Below, in pieces: positions 32,941-43,330 of a DNA stretch of 64,000 bases. The DNA lies in the NCBI GenBank assembly GCA_015039365.1, contig WION01000244.1:1-64000 (forward strand), given 5' to 3'. Position 1 is the first letter of the stretch, and every line of letters begins with the position of its first letter. The DNA is from Amanita rubescens. Taxonomy: Eukaryota; Basidiomycota; Agaricomycetes; Agaricales; Amanitaceae. The position numbers and the translations under genes were made by a program. The notes under the pieces were generated by a model, which worked only from the letters and a program-made list of their open reading frames with translations, made no database searches and had not been told where the DNA came from.

Positions 32941-34989
32941 ATCGATGAGGGGAGGAGATAAGAAGAGCTTTAGGCTCGTCACTTGGAACGCTACTTATGG
33001 AAGGCGATCGTTACACAGTTCTCCCACGTCGTCCATCGCGTCCTATAGTAACCCTCATCAACACCCCTTCCCGACAGGAGGTCTCGCAGACTCTGTTCTC
33101 AGCAACCTGAGAAGACCTCAGCACTCAATCTGGAACTCCGACCTCATCTTTCTCAGTTCCCAATCTTGTTCTTCCCACGGAAAACCCGCTGCTGCTGTCC
33201 TTCTTCCGCTCGTCATCATCGGCGCCATCGTGATCTGGGACATGGTCGAATGACGGTGTCTCCTATGCCACCGACCTCGCCCTTCCACAGATTCGTCCCT
33301 TCATTGACCGTCCTTCCACAGACTACAAATTGACCACCCCAATGGCCATAGTCACGTCTCGGCCAATTCATCGCAACCTAACCTCAAGCTACTGGCGATA
33401 TGCGGAGGATAAGGCTAACGGACTGGGTATGCGAGCTGTTCCGAACAGGCTGTACGGCGCTACACGCAAACGACGGAGATGGACAGTGGGGACCAACACT
33501 TACGAAGGTGTGTTCATCCCTTACCGTATCAAAACTTGACTGACCCCCTTCCTCAGGCTTCCGAGTCAGGTCCTTCATGCGCCCGTCAACGTCTATAAAA
33601 TCCATATCTGCGCCATCTCCTACCCGATATCCGTACGTCACGATCCAACCTGACCGACGCACAGGCCCATGGCATGTCATCGAACGTAATCCAGCTACCA
33701 GCGTCGTTCATGTCTGCCTGCCGCCTACTCCGCTCTATCTAGTTTGGTCCCTGCTGCTGCAGACATGTCTCTCAACATGGCCTCATCTTCCTCGGCTGCC
33801 TCCCAATCTTCTTCCCACGGAAAAAATCGTCGCTGCCGTCCTACTTCCTCTCTTCCTCCTCGTCCCCCCGCATGATTGGAGACCTTACTTCCCCCTCACC
33901 CGACACGGCTTAGATCCGCTGTCGAGGTATAGGTCCGCGAAATGCCGCTCTGGCTGATACTATTGGTTCCGGTGAACGTGTATCTCGCGTTCAGATATTT
34001 CTACCCGTGTCTTCTTTGCTACCGACCCCGCCCTTCCACAGATTTCGTCATACACCCGGCACTTCCTACGCCTCTCGCGCATTCCATTCTGCTTATGAAC
34101 CGCCTGTCCTTTCTCTTCCTGCCGTGTACAGTCACAAGGAAATAGGAAAAGAAAACTCGGTCGAAGTCGACGTCACCCTAGTCCATGACAAATCCAGCGC
34201 AGAAGATATCGCGTCGAGACGCAGAGTGGTTAAACAATGAAGACTCCAGTTAGTAAGTCGTTTACTCCTCGTACAATGGATGATCCATGATGCCTAATCC
34301 ACTACCTCAGTGATGCACACCGGATCATGTGCCTCTACGAGCGATCCCTTCATCAAACCCTACTGATCTTCTTTCATGGTCCAAATCAAGGAATAACCGG
34401 CCGACGACCTCCTTCCTCCCGGCTCCATTACTATGCCAGAACCCACTCACTACGAGTCCACTACTGAGGCCGCACCCGTGTCTTCCGGCTGTCGCCTCAT
34501 GAATCGGATGAGCTACCCGATGCACCGGTCATACGAAGCGCAAATCTCAATAGTAAGTTCGGTTGATATCCTCCTCGCCCTTATCTGTCCAATCTAACTA
34601 CCGAGTGTAACAGTGATTATAACCGCATATCATCTTCACTCGCTCTCCTTTAATCACACCATGGTCGACACCAAGGCTCCTGTACAAAAATACAAAGGTG
34701 TACCCACAAATCATTACTACTCCTTCTCGCTCAACCTAATGACCTCCAACAATTTGGAGCGGTTAGATTTGTACAACCATAGTGCAAATGCGAATAGTAA
34801 GGAAATTATTTGCTTGAATGCTCCCTTCGCTACGCTTGGCGAATGCGTTCACGAGGAAGGACCTCATTCCTGCCCGGGTCTTAGCACTGGTATTACGTAC
34901 AGACTGTATAACAATTTTTTCTTCCTTATTTCGAAAAATTAAGATAAATTACACCGATAACGATACTCATTCCGCCATAACTCGTACTC
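32941..34989. other. Degenerate duplicated coding-like DNA, genes unresolved
   Basis: Two related segments occur at about 33130-33260 and 33790-33880 (CCCAATCTT-GTTCTTCCCACGGAAAA and a following Leu/Val-rich stretch AVLLPLVIIGAIVIW or AAVLLPLFLLV), like copies of a small protein with one membrane segment. CCGCCCTTCCACAGATT also recurs (33286, 34028). ORFs such as 33330-33539 and 34613-34942 have coding-like composition but no recognisable domain. I could not assemble a convincing complete gene. Confidence 0.4.
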
Positions 34990-36020
34990 ACTCAGCCAAT
35001 CAAGGTCTTTCGCTCCCGGTCCACCCCCAATCGCCCCTGAGCTGCCTGCGCTTTCAAGCTGTCTTGGGTCGACGAACTATCGACACTAAACTCCCTCTCG
35101 CAGTACTTCCTCTTTGACGATGTACCGCAATTCATCGTGCACCGAGATGAGGCATCGCGCTCGGATATGGTCCCGCATGATGAGGTATAGATCAGTATGT
35201 GGAAATAATCCACACCCGAGCAGCCGTTTGTGGAAGCCTATAGATCTTCCACGTGTTTTTTAGCTTCCAGTATTGACATCGTCACATCATCGCGTTGGCT
35301 TGGATGAGTGGCTGAGTATCTTTCGAATGCAAATCCGTTCCAGCGCTTTTCGTCCCTTCGAGTATCATCCGCCCCGATGCCGTCGCATTGTGCATACCAA
35401 ACTGCGCGTCTCCCAACCCGAGATCCACACAGCTATTCTGAATCCATACCCCCACCGACGATCGTGTAGCCGGGTGGTGCACAGACTACTGCTTTCAGTT
35501 CCGACCTGAAGTTGTTCTTCCCCACGTTGGAAGCAGTTAACTTTTGAAGTCTTTTCAATCGCGCGGTAGGTGACGGTGCCCCTGAGGATGACTTGAGGGA
35601 GAATCATGCCGCACTTGTCATCCTTATCCTCGACGTTCTCGGAACCCAACTTCCGCCCACGGCCCTCCCAAACGATCTATCTCTCAAGCGCATCCAATAC
35701 CCACACAGCGCGTCCAACGCCTCTTTCACCTCTCCACCCGGACTCGTTGGCAGCATCTCATGACAATCATCTTGCCGAGGGAGACCCACGTTGACTTTTC
35801 ACCGTCTTTATGAGGCAACTTGGGGAGCTGTGATGAAAAAGTAGCGAAGGTCGAATCGTCGGGGTTGGATGACATCAGAGATGATCCGTGCTTGGAATTT
35901 TCCGAGGTGGAAGACGGAACGTGTTATACACAACCGCGTTCTATAGACTGAAACAAAAGGTAGCCTCTCCAACGCCAACTTGAGCAAGAGTGGTGCGATT
36001 CGGTTTCGAGGCATGAGAGG
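34990..36020 (-). pseudogene. Mitochondrial DNA polymerase gamma pseudogene fragment
   Basis: On the minus strand the order of motifs follows Pol gamma (family A polymerase). They are RIAPLLLKLALERLPF (about 35998-35950), KLPHKDGEK (35822-35796), TSPGGEVKEALDALCGYWM-RDRS (35755-35690), LPQVILRGTVTYRAIEKT (35605-35550), VVCAPPGYTIVG (35495-35455), then GDAQFGMHNAT and LEGTKSAGTDLHSK (35425-35320). Finally ISVHDELRYIVKEE appears (35145-35105) with the catalytic HDE of motif C. The pieces lie in different frames with deletions between them, and motif B and the exonuclease domain were not found. It is a broken copy of a nuclear housekeeping gene. The functional copy should be elsewhere. Confidence 0.8.
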
Positions 36021-37256
36021 GAGGTCGCCCCAGCACCGCGCTTTCGGCTTCTCCTGCTCTTTCGGCTTTGTCCTTTCCCCGGCTCAAATCGAGTTGAGAG
36101 AACCACGGTCCTTGAACAATGACCGATTCGGGATCCTTCCATCACGCGAGCCGCGGCCTGTATTCGGTCATCCAGGTTTTAAGAGCCAGACAGTAAGACC
36201 ATCTCTAGCTCGTTATCATGATATGTCATCTCCCCCAATGCTAACGCCACCTTTGCCTGGCACGGACAAAAGATCTGATTCGTCTTCTTACCGCGAGCGG
36301 TACGCAGTTTGTCCACTTCCCCTTTGTCGTCGAAGCAATCCCAGCCTTCTTTTGCTCGAGAATTCGAGTGGACAGCCTTGCCGTTGGGATGTTGGGTCCG
36401 AATGCGACATAAGCTCGCTCGCCTTGCCCTGTTCCAATTGATATTGCGACCGAGTCTCGCGACGTCCACGGCGGGTGAGTTGAGTGATTCCCAAGTTCTA
36501 TTTCGTCGACTCTAAGTTCCACTTGAGTATTCATTTTCGATGCGGGCGCGATCGAAAGGAAGATGTGGCCCAAAGCGTGGCCCGTGATAGAAAAGGACTA
36601 GGCACGCAAAGCGTTGAACTTACCACCGCGGTGCGGAACGGGATCTAGATCTAAACTGAGACCTCAGACGGGTGGCTGTGCTGCCACGTCAAAGTTACTA
36701 TGGTACGTATTCAAAAGTGGGCGCATTCTTCACTAACTTCAAGAGCTAGCTTGCCTGCTGTGCTCACATTTTGACTCGGAGTCTAAGTCAGTTCGGAATA
36801 TCGAACGCCTGCTCACTGGAAACTCCGACCACGAGCGCCCACGTAGGCCGTGAACTTTTCTTTACACACAGCAGGACTCGGAACTCATCGTCGGCCTAGG
36901 TTGAAGTGTACACAAATCAAACAACAAGTACCATCGGGAGGCACGAGATATGGTTTTGAAACGCAAGATAAGCCAAGCCACCCACCTCGTACACGCCATT
37001 TTCTGAACTGGTTCTGATTGCTCAGTTTCGTGCTCGCGTTTGCGTATGCCCGGCTCAAGACCCATCCTTCTAATGAAATTGGAGGATCTCGAACAAGGAC
37101 TCAGGAACTGGACCGTTACAACAAATGATTCACGGAAAATGAGTGGCGACTACGGTACCACTCAGGCTACTTTACAAACGACTGCGATAACATACTGATC
37201 AATATATTGAAATTTACAAAAACTATATGCATAAACCGGGAGTATTGGACCACCGT
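36021..37256. other. Intergenic; possible 5' remnant of the Pol gamma copy
   Basis: On the minus strand, 36540-36180 holds coding-like pieces (MNTQVELRVDEIELG, AISIGTGQGERAYVAFG) that could be further decayed upstream gene sequence. I cannot assign them. From 36600 to 37256 nothing is recognised. Confidence 0.35.
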
Positions 37257-37605
37257 TCACCCAGTACGACGCAAGCCGCTCGTATAAAGACGTGTTAAGG
37301 CAGAGGCGGCAGCCTTTTCCTGAGCCTCCGTCTTACTACTGCCCGTTCCGTCGCCGTAACTTGTGCCGTCGACTAATACACATTCAATTTACACAATCGA
37401 TCTATATGGCTGAGATGCTCACTTGTGACACTAGACGTCCACAGTCGTGACCTCCGTTTGTCTGTATATCTAGGTGCGGCCATGCGGTATTCAGAGGTCA
37501 GCTTGGAGAGAAGCTCACACCACGCTGTATTGACTTTCGATCAGCGATTCATTACAAAAAATAAAGTTAAATGATTGTCTTACACTGTTCCGACTTCGTG
37601 CTCAT
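37257..37605 (-). CDS. dsRNA-binding-domain mini-protein, copy A (79 aa, intact)
   Basis: Three exons: 37605-37584 (22 nt), 37524-37423 (102 nt) and 37372-37257 (116 nt), total exactly 80 codons, both introns in phase 1. The protein is essentially one double-stranded-RNA-binding domain. Helix 1 is SWCELLSKLTSEYRM, followed by the RY-D loop and strand 1 (SRLWTSSVTI). Strands 2-3 follow as DGTSYGDGTGSSK and helix 2 as EAQEKAAASALTRLY, with a short tail LRRTG. The GxGxxxSKxxAxxxAAxxAL pattern is the core DSRM signature. dsRBDs bind A-form RNA helices without sequence preference. With no other domain, it could act as an accessory RNA-binding or decoy protein; this is inference. A TATA (TTTATAAAAGCTCGCC) lies about 45 nt upstream. 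Confidence 0.85.
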
Positions 37606-37639
37606 TCCGCTTGATGCTTTGAAACGACATCCTAGCTGA

Positions 37640-37665
37640 TAGTTGGCGAGCTTTTATAAACTCTC
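37640..37665 (-). promoter_or_regulatory. TATA region of dsRBD gene A
   Basis: The minus strand reads TTTATAAAAGCTCGCCAACT (37661-37642), the same TATA plus AGCTCGCC word found before the other copies. The upstream GAAACTCAGAATGC block of the other copies is not conserved here. Confidence 0.6.
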
Positions 37666-38339
37666 AGGTCACCGGATTTGACTTGATTCCACAACGCCGT
37701 GATAGGTTAGGTTACGGTCATGATCTCGCTGCAGTGAAGGGTCTGAAAGATCGTCACATTTTCTTGTTCAAGATGGTGAAGCAATAGCGAATTGGTGCTA
37801 TAGAAGTGAAGAAGAGCAGCGCCTATGGGAGGCGCTTCGAAGTCAAACTCGACAATGCAATAAAAATGTTTCCAATTTGAGCGCTTCGTAGGTCCTGTTC
37901 GGATAGCATGATATTATGGTCATTGTCTGTCCGAGAACATAATTTGCAATACAAGAACGTTTGACTCGCAGCAGTATAATAGATCCCTTATAAGGGAACC
38001 GCCAAGGATATTCCAATTCCCGTATTGTGATGCGACTAGCAGCAGCGCACGTTACATTGAGTAGTCACTCCGGGAACAAAAAAGAGTTTCGAGATAGATA
38101 GAACGTGAACGGGGATTGTACGAGACAGATTTTCCCGCTATACGGCGCAAGATGCGGAAAGAGCCAAATGGAGATTGTGGGTCATGGCGGCCCCTTCATT
38201 GGGGAACGATGTCGAGAAAGGGCCGAAAACCCATCATACCCCCACTTGCAACATTTTATTCTATTCATGCTGTTGCAAGATGTCCTGTACTCTAATCAGA
38301 AAATATTTTAACACCATTGCCTGAAAGTACTAGCGACGT
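37666..38339. other. Intergenic, no gene
   Basis: No supportable ORF. It separates the first dsRBD copy from the 3' end of the nuclease-like gene. Confidence 0.5.
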
Positions 38340-39524
38340 TCAATATGAAAAGTATTTTTGGTCGTGAACGAGGGCGTTCTCAACCTGTATGATATACAAG
38401 TGTTTAGTTATGGAGGGCGTGTAAGAGCTGGAGTCCAGACGTACCAAATCCTTCAAAAGACCTAGAACAAGTGAGAGGTTTTCCAAGTTGGCGCCCAAAC
38501 TGATTTGATCCGCAATAGATATCTGCCGGGAGGCATCACCACCCTTGTAAACGAAGAAAGACCACTGTTCGCCCGACGTGATGCAACCTCGCAAAACAGG
38601 CAGCCTATATTAATCCAAGTCAGGTAAGTCAAATACAGTGGGAAATGATCAAACTCGTGTTGCTTGCAGTATGACGCCACTGCCATTGCCGCCTGTGGGA
38701 CTGCAGCTGGTAGGTTGTCTTTCTTGGCTTCGATAATGGTAGGAGTGAGAGGCCAGTCTATCGCAGTCGGGTTTGCGAGTGCACCAACAGGATTTTGGAG
38801 CAAAAAGCCTAGAGTGTTGGTGTTGTAAGCAGCTACCAGAAGGAACAGATATGAAGAGCTTACGGGAGTACTTTGGGGGCACGCTGGCCAGCAGGACATC
38901 AACCACTCCGCTGAATGAACGACTCCCTGAAGTTGTCCCGAAAGTTGTCTTGGAGATAGGAAACTCTGGGATAATATTGACCTCGCTTGTTTCATTTCGC
39001 ATTGTCGAAGCTAGGCGCAGCAAGATTATATTGGTCAGTATACGGCACCCGGCCCCAGTCCCGAAATGTATGAGATGGTATGAACATCGGTGGCTGACAG
39101 TGGCTTACTACGACAGAGACATGATTACGGACCAACTTGATGAGTTCTACGGTGGCGTCGAAAGATAAAAAGCTGGTTGGGAGATCGGCTTTCCCAATAG
39201 CTTCGATCTCATCCCTCAGATGGAAAGATAGAAAGAGAGGGCCAGAACGTATTTGAGCTGCAACAAGAGTAAATGGGTCGACTTTCGAAAACGACGTATG
39301 CTGAAGGCCAATTTGTATAAGTAACGGCAGTATCAGGAGTTGAGGATACAAACCTGAACGACTCCCAATTTTGCACGTAGCTTATCAAGGGCGGGGACAA
39401 GTTCCGGAGGCAGATCTTCATCATCTTCATCAAGCGTTGATTGGAACGTTGCCAGAGCGGTAAGTAGAATGGTTGTGTCTTCTTGTGTTAGGCCAGACAA
39501 CTTGCGTTTCTTGGGTGCAGTCAT
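38340..39524 (-). CDS. Nuclease-like (PD-(D/E)XK-type, EAK motif) uncharacterised protein
   Basis: Exon 1 (39524-39354, 57 codons) encodes MTAPKKRKLSGLTQEDTTI, a Lys-rich nuclear-localisation-like start, then an acidic helical stretch. Later exons encode IRSGPLFLSFHLRDEIEAIG (about 39265-39205), SEVNIIPEFPISKTTFGTTSG with FSGVVDVLLASVP (about 38985-38880), ANPTAIDWPL-TPTIIEAKKDN (about 38780-38712), PQAAMAVASYCKQHE, and finally CITSGEQWSFFVYKG (about 38590-38540) with the stop near 38340. An Asp followed by hydrophobic-E-A-K and a Gln-containing helix (PQAAMA) is the arrangement of PD-(D/E)XK restriction-like folds found in large uncharacterised agaricomycete families. Catalysis is not proven. 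Exon borders in the middle are approximate, and the conserved Gln helix supports a nuclease fold only by analogy. Confidence 0.6.
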
Positions 39525-39559
39525 GAATGATCACGAACTTTCTCTCACGGTAACTCTGC

Positions 39560-40290
39560 TCTTGTCTCCGACTTCAACATACGATTATGGCAAAAATGGT
39601 GCGCGCGCGTCCTTCAAAGTTGGAATGGTCGCTAATCTACCCCCACAGATCGTCCTTATAGACGCCAAACCGGCCGTCCGCAAACAGATCCTCAGAGAAC
39701 TCCAAATCCACCACGAGTGCCACTCTTTTTACATCGTCTTATCCTATGGCGTATTTTGGCGGAACCCAACGCAGGGATTACATTGGATAGAAGTTCTTTT
39801 GACGGGATATACAAAAAGATGAGCTATCGATATTGCGGTTATTGCCAAGGTTGCCTTGTACGACGTTCACAGGTGCGTGCCCCGTTTTCTTGCAAAAAAA
39901 ATACCTAACATCATCCCTGGTAGACATCAAGCCGTGCAATATCCTCTGCAACACCAAAGGGGAGATCAAACTCTGCGACTTTGGCGTCTCGGGAGAACTC
40001 ATCAACTCTATCGCAGACACGTTCGTAGGGACCTCGATATACATGGGCGTGAGTGTGCTCTGTCTTTGCGCTGTGTTATCTAACAAGGTGCAGCCAGAAC
40101 GGATCCAAGATTCCGTCAAACCAGACGTATGTTGAGGATCTCCCTCATTGAACTCGCCAACGGCCGTTTTCCTTTTTCGGGATCAACTGAAGACGACGAC
40201 GACTTGGAAGACGCCCACACCCTCAGTCTCTCCCCCGTCCCTGAATCGGAACTCGACCTAGCTCAAGAAAAAACGTCCACACACCGGTGA
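39560..40290 (+). pseudogene. MAP kinase kinase (STE7/MEK-type) pseudogene fragment
   Basis: The plus strand encodes QIVLIDAKPAVRKQILRELQI (39647-39710), the helix-C region of a MAPKK, then a decayed hinge region. Next is [37 protein letters not shown] (39927-40037), which covers the catalytic loop (with HRD changed to V-D), the DFG motif and the S-x-A-x-T phosphorylation segment. PERIQ and ISLIELANGRFPFSGSTEDDDD follow (to about 40195). The Gly-rich loop is replaced by unrelated sequence and frames shift at least twice, so no kinase can be made. The relic begins almost head-to-head with the nuclease-like gene, whose promoter region may have been captured or supplied by this sequence. Confidence 0.8.
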
Positions 40291-40883
40291 TACGACTTTT
40301 TCAGCCAGCAGTCGTTCCCGCGCACGGTCGAGCACCATCAAATCCGACGGCGGGAGACGTAAACGGAGAAGCACAGGCACCAATCTGCATGGTGAGGGAA
40401 TGACAATGAGCATTCTCGAGCCGACGCAGCGCACAGGTTATCCGCACTTCGGAAAACCCTACCTTAGGGTTCAGTCATGACTTCTTGTTAGCCTTCGCCC
40501 ATAGAAACCTTTTTCCCCGCGATAAAGTCACTTCAACACCCGGAGGCCTCAGAGAGATGCAGCGAGGCCGCACCTGTCGCCACTGGAACAACTGAACGTA
40601 AACGTAGCAGGCCCTGCTGATCATTGAGGCGAGTCTTGCCCTTTGTACTTTCGTCAAGTCGTGCCGGGGAAGTTAACAAACCACCGCAGTGTGGTGGTAT
40701 TCCGTCTTGGATGATACGAGATAGACTTCCATCACGGCCTCGGATTCCGAGATGGAAACGGTTCCGATAACAAACAACGGTGTTCAATCAGTCAAATATA
40801 TATAAGAACTATTTACTGTCGAAAAGGGAATAATCGCCCGCCGAGTTTCAACTTTGTTGAGAACTACGTTAATAAAACTTTCT
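40291..40883. other. Intergenic, no gene
   Basis: Decayed C-terminal MAPKK sequence may extend to about 40480. The rest is unrecognised and runs into the 3' side of dsRBD copy B. Confidence 0.45.
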
Positions 40884-41215
40884 TTATACCAACTTGATTG
40901 AAAAACATACCAAAAAATCGAACGCGGCAAGTTCCCGAGCTCGGTCTTGATAAACATGATCTGCCATGCCACCATATTCGCCACCAACTGAAGCCTATTC
41001 AATTCATACAATCGATCTACTCAGAAACCACTTACCTTTAACCACGGACACCCAGATGTTTCTGTCGGGGAACCATCGGTCCACATATTCGGGTGCGCCC
41101 ATTCCCATTTCTTGGGCATAGTTATAAACTAATATACGGTTCCCTGTGTTGACCTTACTTAAATACAACCTTATGAATATGTCAGGATGTTCTTACTACA
41201 GTGCTCGCTGTTCAT
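40884..41215 (-). CDS. dsRNA-binding-domain mini-protein, copy B (76 aa)
   Basis: Exons 41215-41197 (19 nt), 41143-41036 (108 nt) and 40987-40884 (104 nt) total 77 codons with stop. Introns are in the same phase-1 positions as in copy A. Helix 1 region NRILVYNYAQEMG, linker GAPEYVDRW, strand WVSVVKVGGEYGG, helix 2 DRARELAAFDFLV. The loop normally reading YGxGxSK is MADHVYQ here and lacks the Gly-Lys contacts, so RNA binding may be weak or lost. The upstream MSF-type ATG of other copies is absent, and the second ATG (MNSEH) is used. Confidence 0.7.
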
Positions 41216-41261
41216 TTGTGGTTGGTGCCTTGAATGAGATTCCAGCTGCAAGCCAGACACT

Positions 41262-41297
41262 TTATAACCGCGACATAGCATTCTGAGTTTCGGCGAC
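41262..41297 (-). promoter_or_regulatory. Shared promoter block of dsRBD copy B
   Basis: The plus strand has ACTTTATAACCGCGACATAGCATTCTGAGTTTC, so on the minus strand GAAACTCAGAATGCTATGTCG precedes a TTATAAAGT TATA-like word. The same order is found before copies C, D and E. Confidence 0.6.
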
Positions 41298-41696
41298 ATC
41301 ATAGTATAGCAGCTTATGGTCATGATTCAATTGCAACAAAGGTGAAGAGGGGAGGCCCGCCGACATCACCAAGTCCGACGTTTTGTTAATTGTGAATGGA
41401 TTTGACTGCATTACCAAAGTGAATCATCGCATTGCCTATCTGCGTATACTTCCCTAGGAATGAACCGTCGTCGACACCCTGAGTCGTACAGATGTTGCGC
41501 ACCTTCTTATTATCGAGTACAGGGCGAAGCGATGAGAGGGCATCTTTATCTGGATCATGTAGCCTTCGCGACTTTCGCAACACCTGCCCTCAGATTTAAC
41601 ACGTAGTTTGTCTCCTTTTGACTAGTGGCGTGTGGCATGGCCTCAAACTCAGGGATTTTACAATCATCACCATCAATTCAAACGTATTATAACCAT

Positions 41697-42104
41697 TTAC
41701 ATTGCTATACTGACAGGAGAAACCCAACGAGGTCTGTATTGTACTTTGTCGAAGGTTATGTCAATAAAAGTAACCGCAGCGATTTCAATGAAACATACCA
41801 AAGCAGCGCGCGCGGCAAGCTCGTCAGCCCGCATTTGATCACGACTTTTCCCCTCGCCATAACAGACACCATTGACTGACACACGGTCAACCCATACAAT
41901 CAATCTACGCCGAGTTAAGACTCACTTTTGACCGTAGACGTCCACGTCCACTCTAGTCCATCCCATTGGTCAACATATCGGGGTGCGTCCCTTTGGTGTT
42001 CTAGAGTCCAGTTGTGAAGCAATCTACGGCTCGCTGTGTCGATGTTGCGTTAGTACAAGTATATGAATAAGTTGAAACGTCTTACACCAGAATGGGGCGT
42101 TCAT
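41697..42104 (-). CDS. dsRNA-binding-domain mini-protein, copy C (101 aa)
   Basis: Exons 42104-42086 (19 nt), 42033-41926 (108 nt) and 41875-41697 (179 nt), total 102 codons with stop. It is a complete-looking dsRBD: SRRLLHNWTLEHQRDAPRY, WTWTSTVKINGVCYGEGKS, then helix 2 RDQMRADELAARAALV. The YGEGKS loop and the AAxxAL helix are intact. Unlike A and B, the last exon runs on for about 35 codons (ending WVSPVSIAM) unless a further intron is removed (a GTATGT donor follows AAL). The second intron has the same position and phase as in the other copies. Confidence 0.8.
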
Positions 42105-42146
42105 TTCGCTTTGAAAGTTGAACACACTAGCTGCAAATTGGCGGAG

Positions 42147-42185
42147 CTTTATAAACTTGCGACACAGCATTCTGAGTTTCTATGA
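42147..42185 (-). promoter_or_regulatory. Shared promoter block of dsRBD copy C
   Basis: On the minus strand GAAACTCAGAATGCTGTGTCGC lies directly upstream of GTTTATAAAGCTCCGCC. It is the same TATA-centred block as in copies B, D and E. Confidence 0.65.
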
Positions 42186-42239
42186 CGCCACTGTAGTATA
42201 GCAATCCGCTGTGACGAAGGTGAAGGACGTGGCGATAGC

Positions 42240-43330
42240 ATTATTGAACCTTCGAATATGGACCTCTTCTGAACATATTTCCTAGGAATGAGCTGTGGCC
42301 GACACCTGAGTCAAATACATAGTCATGACTCATGTTCGTGCAACGTGGAGCAGAACGGCGGCGAAAGTCTAAATTGCATTCGAGGCACACGTATCAGCCC
42401 GCTTCGTCAATCTCAATTCCTAATCACTCACTTTTGCAACCTAGACTTCGTATCATTTCAATCGCCACTGCCGCCACTTACACTGCTGTTAAAACAAATT
42501 CATGAGTCATGATGTCAGTAGTATGTAGCGGTGGAGCAGTAGTTCTATTCACCTCTGAGTTTGTATACACAGGCTGTGAGCCGTGTGCCATTATCGTTCA
42601 GTAGAAGATACCCAATCAGCGCAAGTCGCGTGGCGTTTCGTCGTGGATGAATCGTACAACAACGATTGATTGATTCCATAAAGCCCTTTGAGTTCGCGTG
42701 TATGATGTATCTCTTAGTACTGGGGTTGAAGCTTCTGAAGGGCTAAGAATGACGTTAAAAAGAAGTGTGGGAAGAATGGCGGTAACAGATAAGGGGCAGG
42801 ACGCGAGTGACAGGACGTTCGTAACGGTAACGTACTTGCACTAAAAAACTGGAACGAACGGTCGTTCTCTCAAACACGTGACTTCTAAGATAGTTTTTGC
42901 AAACTATCAAACGGCAAACGGCTCAGACTTGCTTTCGCATGGTACGCCACCACCGCTGCATGTATGGTCTCACCGCACCGCTCAGCGCTTATCTCACTGC
43001 TCACTATTCTCCCCTGCAGATCTTGGCCTATCCCATGCGTGCTACCGGCATCTACGGTATACCAGTAACATTGTTAGGGCTGTCGTGGTTTTGCGCAGCC
43101 TGTTACTCACCTACTCCGGTGCTCCAGCACCATCTCTCGCCCTACTACTCGTAGCTTCCCTTCACCACCGTTACTCTCTGCCTGGCCTGTTCTTCATCTG
43201 CCGCCTGTCGTTGCTCGTCGTAAGCGAGCAGTGCCACATCGGATCTGGTGTCAGCCCCTGCGCGGACTTAGTCCCGCCTTGGTAGTACCAGGCCGCACAA
43301 GTCGCTAAGTCGTAGCCGGTTGACCACCAT
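42240..43330. other. Duplicated flank of dsRBD units, no gene
   Basis: Bases 42280-42420 resemble the upstream flanks of other dsRBD copies: CCTAGGAATGA-CYGT also at 41453, and AAATTG-ATTCGAGGCACACGTATCAG also near 52372-52402. The duplicated unit is therefore larger than the gene. No ORF with recognisable domains between 42500 and 43330. Confidence 0.55.
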
